This document shows positions 21,301-30,490 of a stretch of 64,000 nt of DNA, one piece after another; the stretch's first letter is position 1, and each line of letters opens with the position of its first letter. The stretch lies in assembly GCF_028330985.1 (NCBI RefSeq), contig NZ_JAQMUE010000064.1:62001-126000 (forward strand), written 5' to 3'. This DNA comes from Roseofilum reptotaenium CS-1145 (GTDB lineage: Bacteria; Cyanobacteriota; Cyanobacteriia; Cyanobacteriales; Desertifilaceae). The notes below the pieces were generated by a model that worked only from the letters and a program-made list of their open reading frames with translations, did not search any database and had not been told where the DNA came from. Made by a program: the position numbers and the translations under genes.

Positions 21301-23067
21301 GGAGCTTGGGGATCGGTAGGAATGGCGGCTCGTTTAGATAGTCTCAATCAAAAGCGACTGGAGAGTAGTGGGGTAATTGCCATAGAACCAGAAAGGGGAA
21401 TGCAGGCATTGGGTTCATTGCTCTCCAGCTCTTCAAGTCAAGTTATAGTGTGGCCTATTCAGTGGTCAAAATTTGTCAAGCAGCTCCCTGGCGGGCGAAA
21501 GATACCCTTCTTAGAGGGTTTGATGTCAAGTGAGCCATCATTAACCCAAAATTCAGCCTTCAGGGAACAACTTGAATCAGTACCCGTTTCAGAACGTCAA
21601 GAATTATTGATAAATCAGATTCGCTCTTTGATCGCCAAAACATTGGGCTGGAAAGATCCACAACAGATAGGAATGCGTCAGCCTTTGTTTGACTTAGGAT
21701 TAGATTCCCTGATGACAGTGGAATTGAAAAACAGGTTGGAGTCAAGTTTACAGACAAATTTGAGTTCTAAATTGTTATTTGACCATCCTACTGTTGAGGC
21801 ATTAGTAGAGCATTTAGCCGATATAATTCCTCTGGAATTTTCTGTCACAAATAGCTCGGATAAACCTAGTCATGACTTATCTGCTGAAGCAATTGATTTT
21901 AATGCCGAAGCAACCTTAGATCCGAGTATTGTGGTTGACTCTACTGTGACCCGAAGTATTGCTGAACCTCAGAACATTTTCTTGACAGGAGCAACCGGTT
22001 TTATTGGAGCTTATTTGCTTGATGAGTTATTGCAAAAAACTTCAGCAAATATATATTGCCTAATTCGGGCTAATAATAGGGATTTAGCTAAACAGAAACT
22101 CAAAGATAAATTGGAATCTTATTGGCTCTGGGATGAAGAAAAATTTAGCTCCAGAATTATCCCTGTAGTAGGAGATTTATCTAGTAAATTTTTCGCGTTA
22201 TCAACGGAAGAATTTAACTTTCTTGCCAACCAGATTGATGTTATTTATCACAGTGGAGCTTGGACGAATCATCTTTATCCCTATACTATACTCAAACCGA
22301 CTAATGTTTTAGGAACTCAAGAAGTTTTGAAATTAGCTAGTCAAACTCATGTAAAACCCGTGCATTTCTTATCTAGCTATGTAACTTTATTATCATCTAG
22401 TAATCATGAAAGTGAGGAAGCTAATAATCTGACAACTGGTTACTCCCAAAGTAAATGGGTAGCGGAGAAATTAGTAGCGACAGGGAGGGATATCGGGATT
22501 CCTACGTCTATATATCGGTTAGCAACGATAACATCAGATGCTAATACTGGTGCTAGCAGGATTGATGATAGAATTTGTCGCTATGTTATGGGTTGTATTG
22601 AATTGGGAATGGTGCCAATTTTAGGAGGTAAGTTAGGAGAGAACTGGGTTCCTATAAATGAAACAAGTCAAGCAATTATTTACTTGTCTCAAAAAGAGAC
22701 ATCCTTGGGTAAAACATTTAATATCGTTAATCCTAAATCCACATCTTGGAATGATGTATTTGATTTAATTTGCTCTTTAGTTTCCTCTGTCAAAAAAGTT
22801 TCATCAACTGATTGGGAGATGGCTTTATCAAATCATCCCAACAATCCGCTCTATCCTTACTTTTTTGGTGTGCAGTCTGGAGTGGAAAAATTGACAGAAA
22901 AAGAGGCGGGTATACTTTCAGGAGTTACTATTGACGATCGCGATACTCAGAATGGGTTGCTCGGCAGTGAAATCACCTTTAGTTCTATAAATAAGCCATA
23001 CCTAGAAAAAATGCTTTCATATTTGAACAAAAGTGGCTTTATCAACTTACCTTATAATAGGATATAA
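15358..23067 (+). CDS. Type I PKS C: KS-AT-DH-ER-KR-ACP-thioester reductase (terminal module)
   Basis: Terminal module of 2569 residues with a full reductive loop and reductive chain release. The N-terminal docking helix (LSNEQRLLLKLKQATAKI) precedes the KS (Cys207, His342, His382). AT: Ser671 (GHSVGE), HAFH 770-773, malonyl type. DH: His976, Asp1149 (motif Gly replaced by Asp). ER at about 1465-1790 with NADPH motif AAGGVGQAA near 1622. KR with cofactor motif near 1813, Ser1942, Tyr1955, Asn1959 and an LDD motif (GVLDDG), so active and B-type. ACP Ser2117 (GLDSL). The thioester reductase (about 2200-2569) shows TGATGFIG near 2209 and the YxxxK pair Tyr2362/Lys2366. Such domains release the acyl chain as an aldehyde or, after a second reduction, an alcohol; this sequence does not say which. 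AGGAGA sits about 9 nt before the ATG. No thioesterase, phosphopantetheinyl transferase or exporter follows. Confidence 0.95.
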   Translation: MELNASQKLSNEQRLLLKLKQATAKIQEIRAAATEPIAIIGMSCRFPGGASTPEGFWDILQNGVDAIAEVPKDRWDLDNYYNPDPDTPGKMHSPYGGFIDQVKEFDANFFGISPKETIHLDPQHRLLLEVSWEALEHSGKNPQQLKGSQTGVFVGICSSDYSHRILSHGLEQIDAYISSGNSHSTASGRISYMLGLVGPNLVVDTACSSSLVSIHLACSSLRNQECNLALAGGVNLLLSPEVSIALSQGRMLSVDGRCKTFDASANGYVRGDGCGIIVLKRLSDAVANRDNVLAVIRGTAMNQDGPSSGLTVPNGPSQVAVIRQALANGGVDPAEVSYIEAHGTGTSLGDPMEVEALGSVFGKTHSQEHPLILGSAKTNIGHTEGAAGVAGLIKLVLQLQHQQIAPSLHFNQPNPYINWSQLPVKVSTQLTPWQTNGKTRIAGVSSFGFSGTNAHIILEEAPREDNWQLATGNSEDDLERAAHLLTLSAKTETALSDLVNNYQNYITIYPELEVADICYTANIGRAHFHHRLAILADNQSELVEKLRQYKKREEVPGIYSGELINNTTIPQIAFLFTGQGSQYVNMGRQLYQTALPFREAIHQCEDILSRVEIFQDTSLRDILYPESIDESNASRLNQTAYTQPALFAIEYALYQLWQSWGIKPDVVMGHSVGEYVAATVARVFSLEDGLKLIAARGRLMQKLPTGGEMVSVMASESVVKAAIAAHPELSIAAINGPESIVISGNSMAIKAMVNSLESAGIKTKQLQVSHAFHSSLMEPMLAEFEAIANQLTYHQPTIPVISNLTGTKADNAIASAQYWVSHVRQPVRFAQGMKELNQQGCTTFLEIGPKPILLGMGRQCLPEEVGVWLPSLRPGVDEWQQMLSSLGQLYVQGAKVDWLGFDQNYNREKVVLPTYPFQREKYWIEINNSYQQKLHLSTTQYLHPLLGEKLELAGIEDQHRFQSDLGAQSPDYLNHHQVFDQALFPGTGYLEMAMAVGKNLFSSQEQVVVSDVAIAQGLILPGTELKKVQTVVSLLDNNSYKFEIFSASEAGNQQVRQWKLHSEGKIYPQPIAKSRAKIDLEQYKRDCSQAIEVQKHYQLCGSTGLKHGRSFQGLKQLWKGEGKALAEIALPEELIGEVTNYHIHPALLDVAIQITGHALGNIETGDKTYLPVGVEKLKLYRQAISQAWAIAEIPENSLTADIFLVDNQGTVVAELEGLRIMVTTTDTLLKSLQPDISHWYYQIHWQAQALSSTHPSTASSKWLVLTEETQLLEALQHKGHECIKVSPGQTYKQLSLQHYQINPTSEEQFQQLLEENPGITGVVHLWGMQPSANKDNLELEKIQENSCAAALHLVQAILKSKDGTIPQLWLVTQGTQSVKTDSEVINPEYGSLWGLGGVIAQEHLEFRCKRFDCDPEASINENLDFLVDELLSEDVEEQIAIRQGSRYVARLEQKPQQQSMSSPGQPVQLKLAEYGVIDNLSWQPMQRRLPEANEVEIEVAAVGLNFRDVLNALGLLQDYYAEHLGITSSKQLTFGLECTGIISAVGAEVSQWQVGDEVITNMVHDGFSSFTITLAEYLIPKPKPMSFSEAATLPVTFSTAYYALEKLAKIQPGERVLIHAAAGGVGQAAVQIAQRAGAEIFATASPPKWEFLKSLGIKHIMNSRTLDFADQVMELTGGGGVDIVLNSLNGEYIPKNLEILAPQGRFVEIGKIGIWGEQQVKEKRPDISYFPFDLGEVFQQQPKVVTQLSEEVIHRSNQGELVALPHKVFASTQITEAFRYMQQAKNIGKVVVEMPQVSIEPKSIQSEASYLITGGLGALGLEVAQWLVKQGAKHLVLSSRRAPSETAQQIIGNLQTDGASVDILLGNISRQEDVAKTLEAISTSFPPLKGVIHAAGVLDDGVLQQMSWERFTTVMAPKVQGTWHLHQFTKDLPLDFFVCFSSVASILGGPGQGNYAAANSFMDALAHYRRGLGLPGLSINWGAWGSVGMAARLDSLNQKRLESSGVIAIEPERGMQALGSLLSSSSSQVIVWPIQWSKFVKQLPGGRKIPFLEGLMSSEPSLTQNSAFREQLESVPVSERQELLINQIRSLIAKTLGWKDPQQIGMRQPLFDLGLDSLMTVELKNRLESSLQTNLSSKLLFDHPTVEALVEHLADIIPLEFSVTNSSDKPSHDLSAEAIDFNAEATLDPSIVVDSTVTRSIAEPQNIFLTGATGFIGAYLLDELLQKTSANIYCLIRANNRDLAKQKLKDKLESYWLWDEEKFSSRIIPVVGDLSSKFFALSTEEFNFLANQIDVIYHSGAWTNHLYPYTILKPTNVLGTQEVLKLASQTHVKPVHFLSSYVTLLSSSNHESEEANNLTTGYSQSKWVAEKLVATGRDIGIPTSIYRLATITSDANTGASRIDDRICRYVMGCIELGMVPILGGKLGENWVPINETSQAIIYLSQKETSLGKTFNIVNPKSTSWNDVFDLICSLVSSVKKVSSTDWEMALSNHPNNPLYPYFFGVQSGVEKLTEKEAGILSGVTIDDRDTQNGLLGSEITFSSINKPYLEKMLSYLNKSGFINLPYNRI

Positions 23068-23222
23068 AATAAGTGTATGAAATCATAAAAAATAACGTGT
23101 TTCCTAGCCTCAGTGTGTGATATCAAGTCTGTTGAAATAGCCATCATTGGGACGGAAGGGGAACAATCGCTAAGATTAGGACTAAGTCTAAGAACTCGCA
23201 GAATGACAGAAGAGGGATAAAA

Positions 23223-23259
23223 CTTCGTAGAGGTCAACAGATGTTGGCCTCTACAGAAG
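23223..23259. terminator. Hairpin between the PKS operon and convergent gltD
   Basis: Imperfect inverted repeat: CTTC/GAAG, GTAGAGG/CCTCTAC and CAACA/TGTTG arms around a short loop. It lies between the convergent ends of the PKS operon and gltD and could serve either strand. No clear run of T follows on either side, so terminator function is inferred from position and structure only. The rest of the 213-nt gap shows no supported gene. Confidence 0.4.
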
Positions 23260-23280
23260 TTGACTTGTGGAGAACAGAAA

Positions 23281-24765
23281 TTAAGGTAAATTAGTCGATC
23301 CCATTAGGTAGCGATCGCACTCTCGTGCTGCACCGCGACCCTCATTAATCGCCCAAACCACCAAACTTTGACCGCGACGACAATCCCCTGCCGCAAAAAC
23401 ACCGGGGATACTGGTCACAAAATCACCATGATCGGCTTTCACATTACTGCGGCTGTCCCGTTCCAAACCCAGAGCATCTAATAGAGGTTGTTCCGGCCCC
23501 AAAAATCCCATGGCTAACAGCACCAGTTGTGCGGGTACAACCTTCTCTGTGCCTTCAATGGGTTGGGGAATAAAGCGCCCTTGCTCATTTTTCGTCCATT
23601 CCACCTGTACCGTATGCACTGCCTTCACCTGGCCTTGCTCATCCCCCTCAAATCGGGTCGCCGTGGTGGTATAAACGCGCGGATCGTCTCCAAACACCGC
23701 CGCCGCCTCTTCTTGACCGTAGTCCATGCGGTAAATTTTCGGCCACTCCGGCCAGGGATTATTGGCAGCTCGGCTCTCTGGCGGTTTAGGCATAATTTCC
23801 AACTGCGTGACGCTCTTGCAGCCATGGCGCATCGAAGTGCCCACACAGTCCGTCCCCGTATCGCCACCACCGATAATAATCACATCCTTACCGGCTGCGG
23901 AAATATAATCCTCTGTGGGATTTCCATCGAGTACTGTGCGCGTATTGCCGGTTAAAAATTCCATGGCAAAATGAATGCCCTTGAGATCCCGCCCTTCAAT
24001 TTCTAAATTGCGCGGTTTCGTCGCTCCTGTACACAGAACCACTGCATCAAAGTCATTGAGCAGGTTTTCTACTGGCAGATCCTTACCAATTTCCATATTG
24101 CAAACAAACGTCACCCCTTCTGCTTGCAAAACATCCAACCGGCGTAAAACCACCTCTTTCTTATCCAGCTTCATATTGGGGATACCATACATCAGTAGTC
24201 CCCCAGGACGGTCTTCCCGTTCGTAGACCGTTACCCAATGACCCGCGTGGTTGAGTTGGGATGCTGCGGCTAAACCAGCCGGCCCGGAACCGACAACAGC
24301 CACTTTTTTCCCGGTTCGTTGCGGAGGTAATGTGGGTGTGATCCAGCCTTCATCCCAGCCTTTTTCAGCAATGGAATATTCAATATTCTTAATCGTTACT
24401 GGAGGGTTGGTAATGCCCAAAACACAGGCCCCTTCACAAGGTGCGGGGCAAACCCGGCCAGTGAATTCAGGGAAATTATTCGTCTTGTGCAGGCGATCGA
24501 GGGCTTCTTGCCATAATCCCCGATAGACCAAATCATTCCATTCTGGAATCAAGTTATTAATCGGACAACCACTTGCCATGCGGCTAATTTCTAATCCCGT
24601 ATGGCAAAAGGGTGTGCCACAGTCCATACATCGAGCGCCCTGGGTTTGCAGGCGATCGTCCTCCATATGCAGATGGAATTCATCCCAATTTTCTATACGT
24701 TTCTGGGGCGATACCTCTTCTGCGACTTCGCGCAGGTACTCCATAAAACCCGTTGCTTTTCCCAT
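23281..24765 (-). CDS. gltD: Glutamate synthase, small (beta) subunit
   Basis: Flavoprotein subunit of NADPH-GOGAT: it oxidises NADPH and passes electrons through FAD and Fe-S clusters to the large subunit, which makes two glutamates from glutamine and 2-oxoglutarate. At 494 residues it is close to the usual family length. The N-terminal Fe-S region has Cys46, Cys49, Cys54 (CMDCGTPFC), Cys67 and Cys106/110/114 (CPAPCEGAC). The FAD Rossmann motif [13 protein letters not shown] lies at about 155-167, and the NADPH motif [11 protein letters not shown] at about 296-306. It lies 159 nt downstream of gltB on the same strand, so co-transcription is likely. A gltD next to gltB argues for the NADPH-dependent rather than the ferredoxin-dependent enzyme. 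It is convergent with the PKS operon. Confidence 0.96.
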   Translation of the reverse strand: MGKATGFMEYLREVAEEVSPQKRIENWDEFHLHMEDDRLQTQGARCMDCGTPFCHTGLEISRMASGCPINNLIPEWNDLVYRGLWQEALDRLHKTNNFPEFTGRVCPAPCEGACVLGITNPPVTIKNIEYSIAEKGWDEGWITPTLPPQRTGKKVAVVGSGPAGLAAASQLNHAGHWVTVYEREDRPGGLLMYGIPNMKLDKKEVVLRRLDVLQAEGVTFVCNMEIGKDLPVENLLNDFDAVVLCTGATKPRNLEIEGRDLKGIHFAMEFLTGNTRTVLDGNPTEDYISAAGKDVIIIGGGDTGTDCVGTSMRHGCKSVTQLEIMPKPPESRAANNPWPEWPKIYRMDYGQEEAAAVFGDDPRVYTTTATRFEGDEQGQVKAVHTVQVEWTKNEQGRFIPQPIEGTEKVVPAQLVLLAMGFLGPEQPLLDALGLERDSRSNVKADHGDFVTSIPGVFAAGDCRRGQSLVVWAINEGRGAARECDRYLMGSTNLP

Positions 24766-24862
24766 AATCGATCCCTCTCTCTACTGATAAATACAAAACA
24801 CGCTTCAATAGGGTTGGGGGAGTGGGGAGTAGGAATTTACTTCCGTGTTTGGAGTGTTGCCA

Positions 24863-24886
24863 CTCCCTTCGACTCCGCTCAGGGAG
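24863..24886. repeat. Short inverted repeat in the gltB-gltD spacer
   Basis: CTCCCT and AGGGAG arms enclose TCGACTCCGCTC. From memory, CCCTTCGACTCCGCTCAGGG is a widespread interspersed cyanobacterial repeat. Its place between two genes of one operon suggests a neutral repeat or an mRNA-processing hairpin rather than a terminator. Confidence 0.5.
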
Positions 24887-24924
24887 CTACTGCGTCCCCG
24901 CGTCCCCGTGTCTGGAATCTCCCC

Positions 24925-27900
24925 CTAGCTTCCGCCAATGCGAGCAATGTCGCGAGCATTTTCTTCAAATGCGGCTGACAGGGCATCATCACCGCTTAAG
25001 CCATGGGCTAAAGCATTTTGAATATGCTGGAGAACCCGCTTGTAGTCGCGAGGCATCACCTTGACAAACTTCCGGCTCATGGACTCCCAAGATGCCAGCA
25101 CCAACTCAGCCCGTTTGCTTTCGGTATATTGGCGATGTTTGGTAATCATTTCATGAATCTCGCGGATCTCTTCTGGATCTTCTAGGTTCTCAAGATCCAC
25201 CATTTCCCGGTTACAACGGGTGGAGAAGTCGCCAGCTTCATCTAAAACATAGGCAACACCGCCACTCATGCCAGCAGCAAAGTTGCGTCCGGTTTTGCCC
25301 AGAATGACGACTTTTCCGCCAGTCATGTATTCACAGGCATGGTCTCCCACGGCTTCTACTACAGCTTGCACACCAGAGTTACGAACACAGAACCGCTCGC
25401 CCGCCATGCCGCGAATATAGGCTTCACCGCTGGTTGCACCGTAGAAGGCGACGTTGCCGACGACGATGTTCTCCGCCGGGACAAAGGTCGAGGATTTATG
25501 GGGATAAAGAATCACCTTACCGCCGCTTAAGCCTTTGCCAAAGTAGTCATTGGCATCCCCTTCTAATTCTAGGGTGACTCCTTTGGGTACAAATGCCCCA
25601 AAACTTTGACCTGCACTACCTTGGAAGTGGAGATGAATGGTGTCTTCTGGCAGTCCGTCCCAATGGCGTTTAATGATTTCGTTGCCTAGGATTGTACCGA
25701 CGACGCGGTTGGTATTTTGGATCGGTAGGGTTTTGCGAATGGGGGTGCCATTTTCGATCGCCTCTTTGCACAGATCGAGCAGTACCGTCATATCGAGGGA
25801 TTTCTCTAATCCATGGTCTTGGGGAATCTGGCAATAGCGCCCAACATCTTCGCCGACTTCGGGTTGATAGAGAACTTTAGAGAGGTCAATACCTTTGGCT
25901 TTCCAATGCTCGACCGCTTTCCTTGGCTCTAGAACATCCGTGCGCCCGATCATTTCATTCACGGTACGGAAACCGAGTTGAGCCATGATTTCCCGCAGTT
26001 CCTGAGCGATAAACCTCATGAAATTAACCGTATATTCAGGGTCGCCGTTAAAGTTTTTCCGCAGTTCGGGGTTTTGCGTGGCAACACCGACGGGACAGGT
26101 GTTTTTATGGCAGACCCGCATCATGATACAGCCCAGGCTAACGAGGGGCATCGTGGAGAAGCCATATTCTTCCGCACCGAGGAGGGCGGCGATCGCCAAA
26201 TCGCGCCCGGTTTTCATTTGTCCGTCGGTTTCCACCACGATGCGCGATCGCAGATTATTCAGCACCAGAGTTTGGTGAGTTTCTGCTACACCCAATTCCC
26301 AAGGTAGACCTGCATGTTTAATCGAGGTCTGCGGACTCGCTCCTGTTCCCCCATCAAACCCAGAGATGAGAACCACATCAGCGTGAGCTTTGGCAACTCC
26401 AGCGGCGATCGTCCCTACACCCACTTCTGAAACCAATTTGACATTAATCCGCGCTTCCCGATTCGCATTTTTCAGGTCATGGATTAACTCAGCTAAGTCT
26501 TCAATGGAATAAATATCGTGGTGGGGAGGAGGAGAAATTAAACCCACGCCAGGGGTTGAGTGGCGCACTTTGGCAATCCAAGGATATACCTTCCGTCCAG
26601 GTAATTGTCCCCCTTCTCCAGGTTTTGCCCCCTGAGCCATTTTGATTTGGATTTCCTTAGCTTGGCTGAGGTACAAACTGGTGACCCCAAACCGTCCCGA
26701 AGCCACCTGTTTAATGGCGCTGTTTTTGGAATCTCCGCGCTCATTTGTCCAGGTATAGCGCTCCGGATCTTCACCGCCTTCCCCAGTATTGGATTTACCC
26801 CCAATCCGGTTCATGGCGATCGCCAAGCTCTCATGGGTTTCCTTAGAAATCGATCCATAACTCATCGCTCCAGTTTTGAAGCGTTTTGTAATTGCTTCTA
26901 CCGGTTCCACTTCTTCTAGGGGAATCGGATCGCGCGCCTTGAACTCCAGCAAATCTCGCAGCCGGAAGTATTCTTTCCCCTGTTGATTCATTTGGGCGCT
27001 GTATTTTTTGTACAGCTCGTAGTCCCCTTCGCGAGTTGCCCGTTGCAGCAGGTGAATGGTTTCCGGAGACAGAAGATGTGCTTCTCCATCTTTGCGCCAT
27101 TGATATTCGCCCCCAGCGTCTAGGGTGGGGATGTCGCTGGAGAACCCTTGATGGTGACGGGCGATCGCCTCCTGGGTAATGACATTGATTCCAATCCCTT
27201 CTAAGCGGGAAGCTGTCCAAGTGAAATACTTATTCACCACCTCAGAACTTAAGCCCAAGCTCTCAAAAATCTGCGCTCCGCGATAGCTCTGAATCGTAGA
27301 AATACCAATTTTCGAGCCAATTTTAATCGTCCCTTTGGTCACAGCCTTAATGTAGTTCTTGCAGGCTTTTTCATAATCCATCGGCGGTATATTATTCTGC
27401 TCGATCATCGAGCCGATGGTTTCAAAGGCCAAATAGGGATTAATTGCCCCACAACCATAGCCAATCAGAACGGCAAAGTGATGGACTTCGCGGGGTTCTC
27501 CGGATTCGAGGATAATGCCCACACGGGTGCGAGTACCGGCGCGAATCAGATGGTGATGGAGTCCCGAAACGGCCAACAGCGCGGGAATGGGGGCGCGATC
27601 GCCATCAAGATCTCGGTCAGAGAGGATAATTAGGTTAATCCCCTCGGCGATCGCCTCATCTGCTTCGGCAAATATGCCCTCTAAGGTGCTTTCGAGACCT
27701 TCTACCCCAGTTTTGGGGTCAAAGAGAATTGGCAGCGTTAGCGAACGAAAACCCTCGGTTTTAACTCCACTGAGCTGCTTCAGTTTCGCCAACTGCGCAT
27801 TACTCAAAATGGGAGTGGGCAACTGGATCAGGTGGCAGCTTTCCGGTTCCGGTTTGAGCAGGTTACGTTCGGAACCAATGGTTGTGATCGGCGAGGTAAT

Positions 27901-29517
27901 AATCGCTTCCCGAATCGAGTCAATGGGGGGATTTGTAACTTGGGCAAACAGTTGCTTGAAATACTCATAGAGCAATTTCGGGCGATCGGAGAGTACTGCC
28001 AGGGGGGTATCAGTTCCCATCGCTCCCACGGCTTCTACTCCATTTTGGGCCATGGGGGCGATTAGCATCCGTAATTCTTCAAAGGTATAGCCAAACGCCC
28101 GTTGTCTCTGAACTAAGGGCAAGCTAGGAGCTGACTCTTCTTTGGCTTCTGGCAGATCGGAGAGTTTGACTTGGTATCGATCCAGCCATTCTCGATAAGG
28201 ATGCTCGCTGGCGATTTGGTGTTTAATTTCTTCATCCGCCACAATCCGCCCTTCGTCCATATTCACGAGGAACATACGACCGGGTTCTAAGCGACCTTTT
28301 TTGGCTACGTTCTCTGGTTCAACCGGTAGAACGCCAGCTTCTGAGGCCATGATGACTAGGTCGTCTTTGGTGACATAGTAGCGAGAAGGACGCAGACCAT
28401 TCCGGTCTAAGACCGCTCCCATCATAGTGCCATCGGTAAAGGCGATGGATGCAGGGCCATCCCAGGGTTCCATTAAGGAAGCGTGATATTCGTAGAAGGC
28501 TTTGCGCTCGTCACCCATGGACTCATGAGCCGCCCAGGGTTCGGGGATCATCATCATCACTGCATGGGGAAGGCTTCGCCCAGCCAGGGTCATCAGTTCC
28601 AGGGTATTGTCGAAGATCCCGGAGTCACTGCCATCAATGTTAATAATGGGTTGGATACGGTCTAGATCGGAGCCAAATTCTTCAGAGGCAGAGCCAAAGA
28701 GAGATTGGCGAGCGTGCATCCAGTTAATGTTACCGCGCAGGGTATTGATTTCCCCGTTATGGGCAACATAGCGATAGGGGTGCGATCGCTCCCAACTGGG
28801 GAAGGTGTTGGTGCTGAACCGGGAATGGACTAAACCGAGGGCGCTTTCTAAGTCTGGATCGCTTAAGTCCCGGAAGTAGGCTTTTACCTGGGGCGGCATT
28901 AACATGCCTTTGTACACTAAGGTACGGCAAGAAATACTGCTGGGATACCAATAGCGATCGATTCCTGGAGTCCGAATAGCTGTATGGGAGCGCTTGCGGA
29001 TCACGTAGAGTTTGCGCTCGAAGGCTAGATCTTCGACTATATCTGGATTTCGGGCAATAAACACTTGCTGCATAAAGGGTTCGCTCGCTTGAGCGGTTTC
29101 CCCTAAACTGCTGTTATCGGTGGGCACATCCCGCCAGCCGATGACTTTTTGCCCTTCTTCAGCGACAATCTGCTCAAAAATTTCTCGTCCTTTGCTTCTA
29201 GCTTCGCGATCGGGAGATGAGAAAATCATGCCTACCGCATATTGCCCTGCCTCCGGTAAGTTGATGCCTTGCTCTTGGGCAACTTTTGCCATAAATTTAT
29301 GGGGCATTTGCAGCAGAATACCCGCTCCATCTCCAGTGTTGGGTTCTGCACCGACTGCACCACGATGTTCAAGGTTAACCAGAATAGTGAGAGCTTGCTC
29401 AACAATTGAGTGAGATTTCTCCCCCTTCATGTGTACAATAAAGCCAACTCCGCAGGCATCATGTTCAAATTGGGGATCGTATAGACCCTGTTTTTGGGGT
29501 GATGTGGTTCTGTTCAT
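24925..29517 (-). CDS. gltB: Glutamate synthase, large (alpha) subunit
   Basis: Large subunit of GOGAT in ammonium assimilation: the glutamine amidotransferase domain frees ammonia that is tunnelled to the FMN synthase domain. I chose the ATG at 29517 (1530 residues); the frame stays open upstream to a TTG at 29541, but from the ATG the protein begins [22 protein letters not shown] with the nucleophile Cys22 after a short propeptide, as is normal for the family. The later part shows the FMN-barrel region ([20 protein letters not shown]), the Fe-S cysteines in [16 protein letters not shown] and the C-terminal beta-helix rich in glycine. gltD follows on the same strand. The upstream 435 nt must hold the promoter; I saw only an imperfect NtcA-like palindrome there. 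Confidence 0.96.
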   Translation of the reverse strand: MNRTTSPQKQGLYDPQFEHDACGVGFIVHMKGEKSHSIVEQALTILVNLEHRGAVGAEPNTGDGAGILLQMPHKFMAKVAQEQGINLPEAGQYAVGMIFSSPDREARSKGREIFEQIVAEEGQKVIGWRDVPTDNSSLGETAQASEPFMQQVFIARNPDIVEDLAFERKLYVIRKRSHTAIRTPGIDRYWYPSSISCRTLVYKGMLMPPQVKAYFRDLSDPDLESALGLVHSRFSTNTFPSWERSHPYRYVAHNGEINTLRGNINWMHARQSLFGSASEEFGSDLDRIQPIINIDGSDSGIFDNTLELMTLAGRSLPHAVMMMIPEPWAAHESMGDERKAFYEYHASLMEPWDGPASIAFTDGTMMGAVLDRNGLRPSRYYVTKDDLVIMASEAGVLPVEPENVAKKGRLEPGRMFLVNMDEGRIVADEEIKHQIASEHPYREWLDRYQVKLSDLPEAKEESAPSLPLVQRQRAFGYTFEELRMLIAPMAQNGVEAVGAMGTDTPLAVLSDRPKLLYEYFKQLFAQVTNPPIDSIREAIITSPITTIGSERNLLKPEPESCHLIQLPTPILSNAQLAKLKQLSGVKTEGFRSLTLPILFDPKTGVEGLESTLEGIFAEADEAIAEGINLIILSDRDLDGDRAPIPALLAVSGLHHHLIRAGTRTRVGIILESGEPREVHHFAVLIGYGCGAINPYLAFETIGSMIEQNNIPPMDYEKACKNYIKAVTKGTIKIGSKIGISTIQSYRGAQIFESLGLSSEVVNKYFTWTASRLEGIGINVITQEAIARHHQGFSSDIPTLDAGGEYQWRKDGEAHLLSPETIHLLQRATREGDYELYKKYSAQMNQQGKEYFRLRDLLEFKARDPIPLEEVEPVEAITKRFKTGAMSYGSISKETHESLAIAMNRIGGKSNTGEGGEDPERYTWTNERGDSKNSAIKQVASGRFGVTSLYLSQAKEIQIKMAQGAKPGEGGQLPGRKVYPWIAKVRHSTPGVGLISPPPHHDIYSIEDLAELIHDLKNANREARINVKLVSEVGVGTIAAGVAKAHADVVLISGFDGGTGASPQTSIKHAGLPWELGVAETHQTLVLNNLRSRIVVETDGQMKTGRDLAIAALLGAEEYGFSTMPLVSLGCIMMRVCHKNTCPVGVATQNPELRKNFNGDPEYTVNFMRFIAQELREIMAQLGFRTVNEMIGRTDVLEPRKAVEHWKAKGIDLSKVLYQPEVGEDVGRYCQIPQDHGLEKSLDMTVLLDLCKEAIENGTPIRKTLPIQNTNRVVGTILGNEIIKRHWDGLPEDTIHLHFQGSAGQSFGAFVPKGVTLELEGDANDYFGKGLSGGKVILYPHKSSTFVPAENIVVGNVAFYGATSGEAYIRGMAGERFCVRNSGVQAVVEAVGDHACEYMTGGKVVILGKTGRNFAAGMSGGVAYVLDEAGDFSTRCNREMVDLENLEDPEEIREIHEMITKHRQYTESKRAELVLASWESMSRKFVKVMPRDYKRVLQHIQNALAHGLSGDDALSAAFEENARDIARIGGS

Positions 29518-29952
29518 GGTCTTGGTATAGTTTCTTTTCAATCCTCAATGTTCTCTGAAGGAGGGAACCGGATACAGGAGGCAATAAAGCCTAGGTTTGT
29601 GCATCTGTGATACACGCCCTAAAGCACACGGCTTATGGGTTGTTTAAGTCAAATCCCTAATTTTCTTGACACCTCATCTCCTGAACTGGAAACCGTTGCT
29701 TTTAGATGTAGGATAGATTTTGCCGGTAAACCCGGGCGATCGCCTTTTTCTTAATAAAATGATCAGATCTGCCCCAAGGTTTCTGAAATATTTCTTAGCA
29801 TTTCCTGAACCCAAGAGTCAGTCTGAAAATTTGTAGCCAATCTAGCAGAAATCCAGCAGATCGCTTGCTAGGCCATTTTACTCTTTCTTTTTTGCCTCAA
29901 TTCTGGATGATTTAGAAATTTATAATTCATTGCAGTTTTCTGGTCTATAACC
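29518..29952. other. Intergenic region upstream of gltB
   Basis: A 435-nt non-coding stretch between divergent genes. It must carry the gltB promoter on the - strand. It holds an imperfect palindrome at 29598-29614 (TGTGCATCTGTGATACA), only loosely like an NtcA site, and one copy of a 36-bp direct repeat (29735-29770). I found no coding potential. Confidence 0.6.
29735..29770 (+). repeat. 36-bp direct repeat, copy 1
   Basis: Starts GGCGATCGCC and ends ATCAGATCT with TTTTTCTTAATAAAAT between. A second copy with two mismatches lies at 30402-30437 in the same orientation. The pair brackets the orphan gene at 29953-30237 and a Uma2 remnant. Confidence 0.75.
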
Positions 29953-30237
29953 ATGAGTTGGATTACTGATGTATTGTTGATATTTAGTTTAGAAGAATAT
30001 CTGAACAAATATGATGAAGAAATTGAAGAAGTTCTTCCATTATTGAATGTAAATAGGTGGCTGCAAGAAAACAACTTTCTTCTATTAGATCGTTTAGATA
30101 ATCATGTGACATTGGGAATGCAGGCTTGTGTTTATGGTGGTTCATTTAATTATTTCAATTCCAATGGCCTTATCGAAACCATACAGAAGCAACAATGGCA
30201 AAATCCCAAAGCGGTTATACTATTGATTCAAGAATAA
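29953..30237 (+). CDS. Small hypothetical protein, possibly immunity-like
   Basis: A 94-residue soluble protein starting MSWITDVLLIFSLEE and ending with a QQWQNPKAVILLIQE segment. I do not recognise a named family. The layout (opening WITDV strand, central CVYGGSFNYF, final W-x-NP-x-AVxLL-x-QE strand) reminds me of small stand-alone alpha/beta proteins of unknown function found across bacteria, some near toxins, but this is an impression only. It sits alone, divergent from gltB, between two copies of a 36-bp repeat and before a PIN-toxin locus, which suggests an acquired cassette. No strong ribosome-binding site precedes the ATG, but no alternative start upstream is better. Confidence 0.6.
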   Translation: MSWITDVLLIFSLEEYLNKYDEEIEEVLPLLNVNRWLQENNFLLLDRLDNHVTLGMQACVYGGSFNYFNSNGLIETIQKQQWQNPKAVILLIQE

Positions 30238-30294
30238 GATGATGCTACCTTTAGCATCTACTCTGATTTTATTCTTTAATTAAACTCACCTTAC

Positions 30295-30417
30295 CTAACC
30301 CTGAAGAAACGACGATAGAGAATCAGGATCGATATTTAACTGGCGTAGCTTCTCGCGTAGCTGTTGTAAATCTGATTCGGCGCGATCGGCTCGCTGTTTC
30401 TGGCGATCGCCGTTTTC
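30295..30417 (-). pseudogene. Remnant of a Uma2-family endonuclease gene (C-terminus only)
   Basis: On the - strand the frame reads DRQKQRADRAESDLQQLREK followed by LRQLNIDPDSLSSFLQG and a stop at 30295-30297. This charged coiled coil ending in a LxxLxIDPDSL motif is the typical C-terminus of cyanobacterial Uma2 (DUF820) proteins. An in-frame stop lies immediately before it (30418-30420) and no catalytic domain is present, so only about 40 codons remain. The 5' boundary coincides with copy 2 of the 36-bp repeat. Confidence 0.6.
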
Positions 30418-30437
30418 TTAATAAAATCATCAGATCT
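30402..30437 (+). repeat. 36-bp direct repeat, copy 2
   Basis: Same orientation as the copy at 29735-29770, two mismatches by eye. It overlaps the 5' edge of the Uma2 remnant, so the repeat may mark a rearrangement junction. Confidence 0.75.
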
Positions 30438-30490
30438 AGCAGAAATAATGCAGAGAAGTTGCTACACACTTTTACTGTCCTTTTTTCGCA

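Noticed and set aside
23527-23955. 142-codon + strand frame across gltD
   Set aside because: It lies wholly antisense to gltD, with no family features; it is a shadow of the GC-rich coding strand.
29598-29614. NtcA-type site (TGTGCATCTGTGATACA) upstream of gltB
   Set aside because: Half-sites and spacing deviate from GTA-N8-TAC, and no matching -10 box was found at the right distance.
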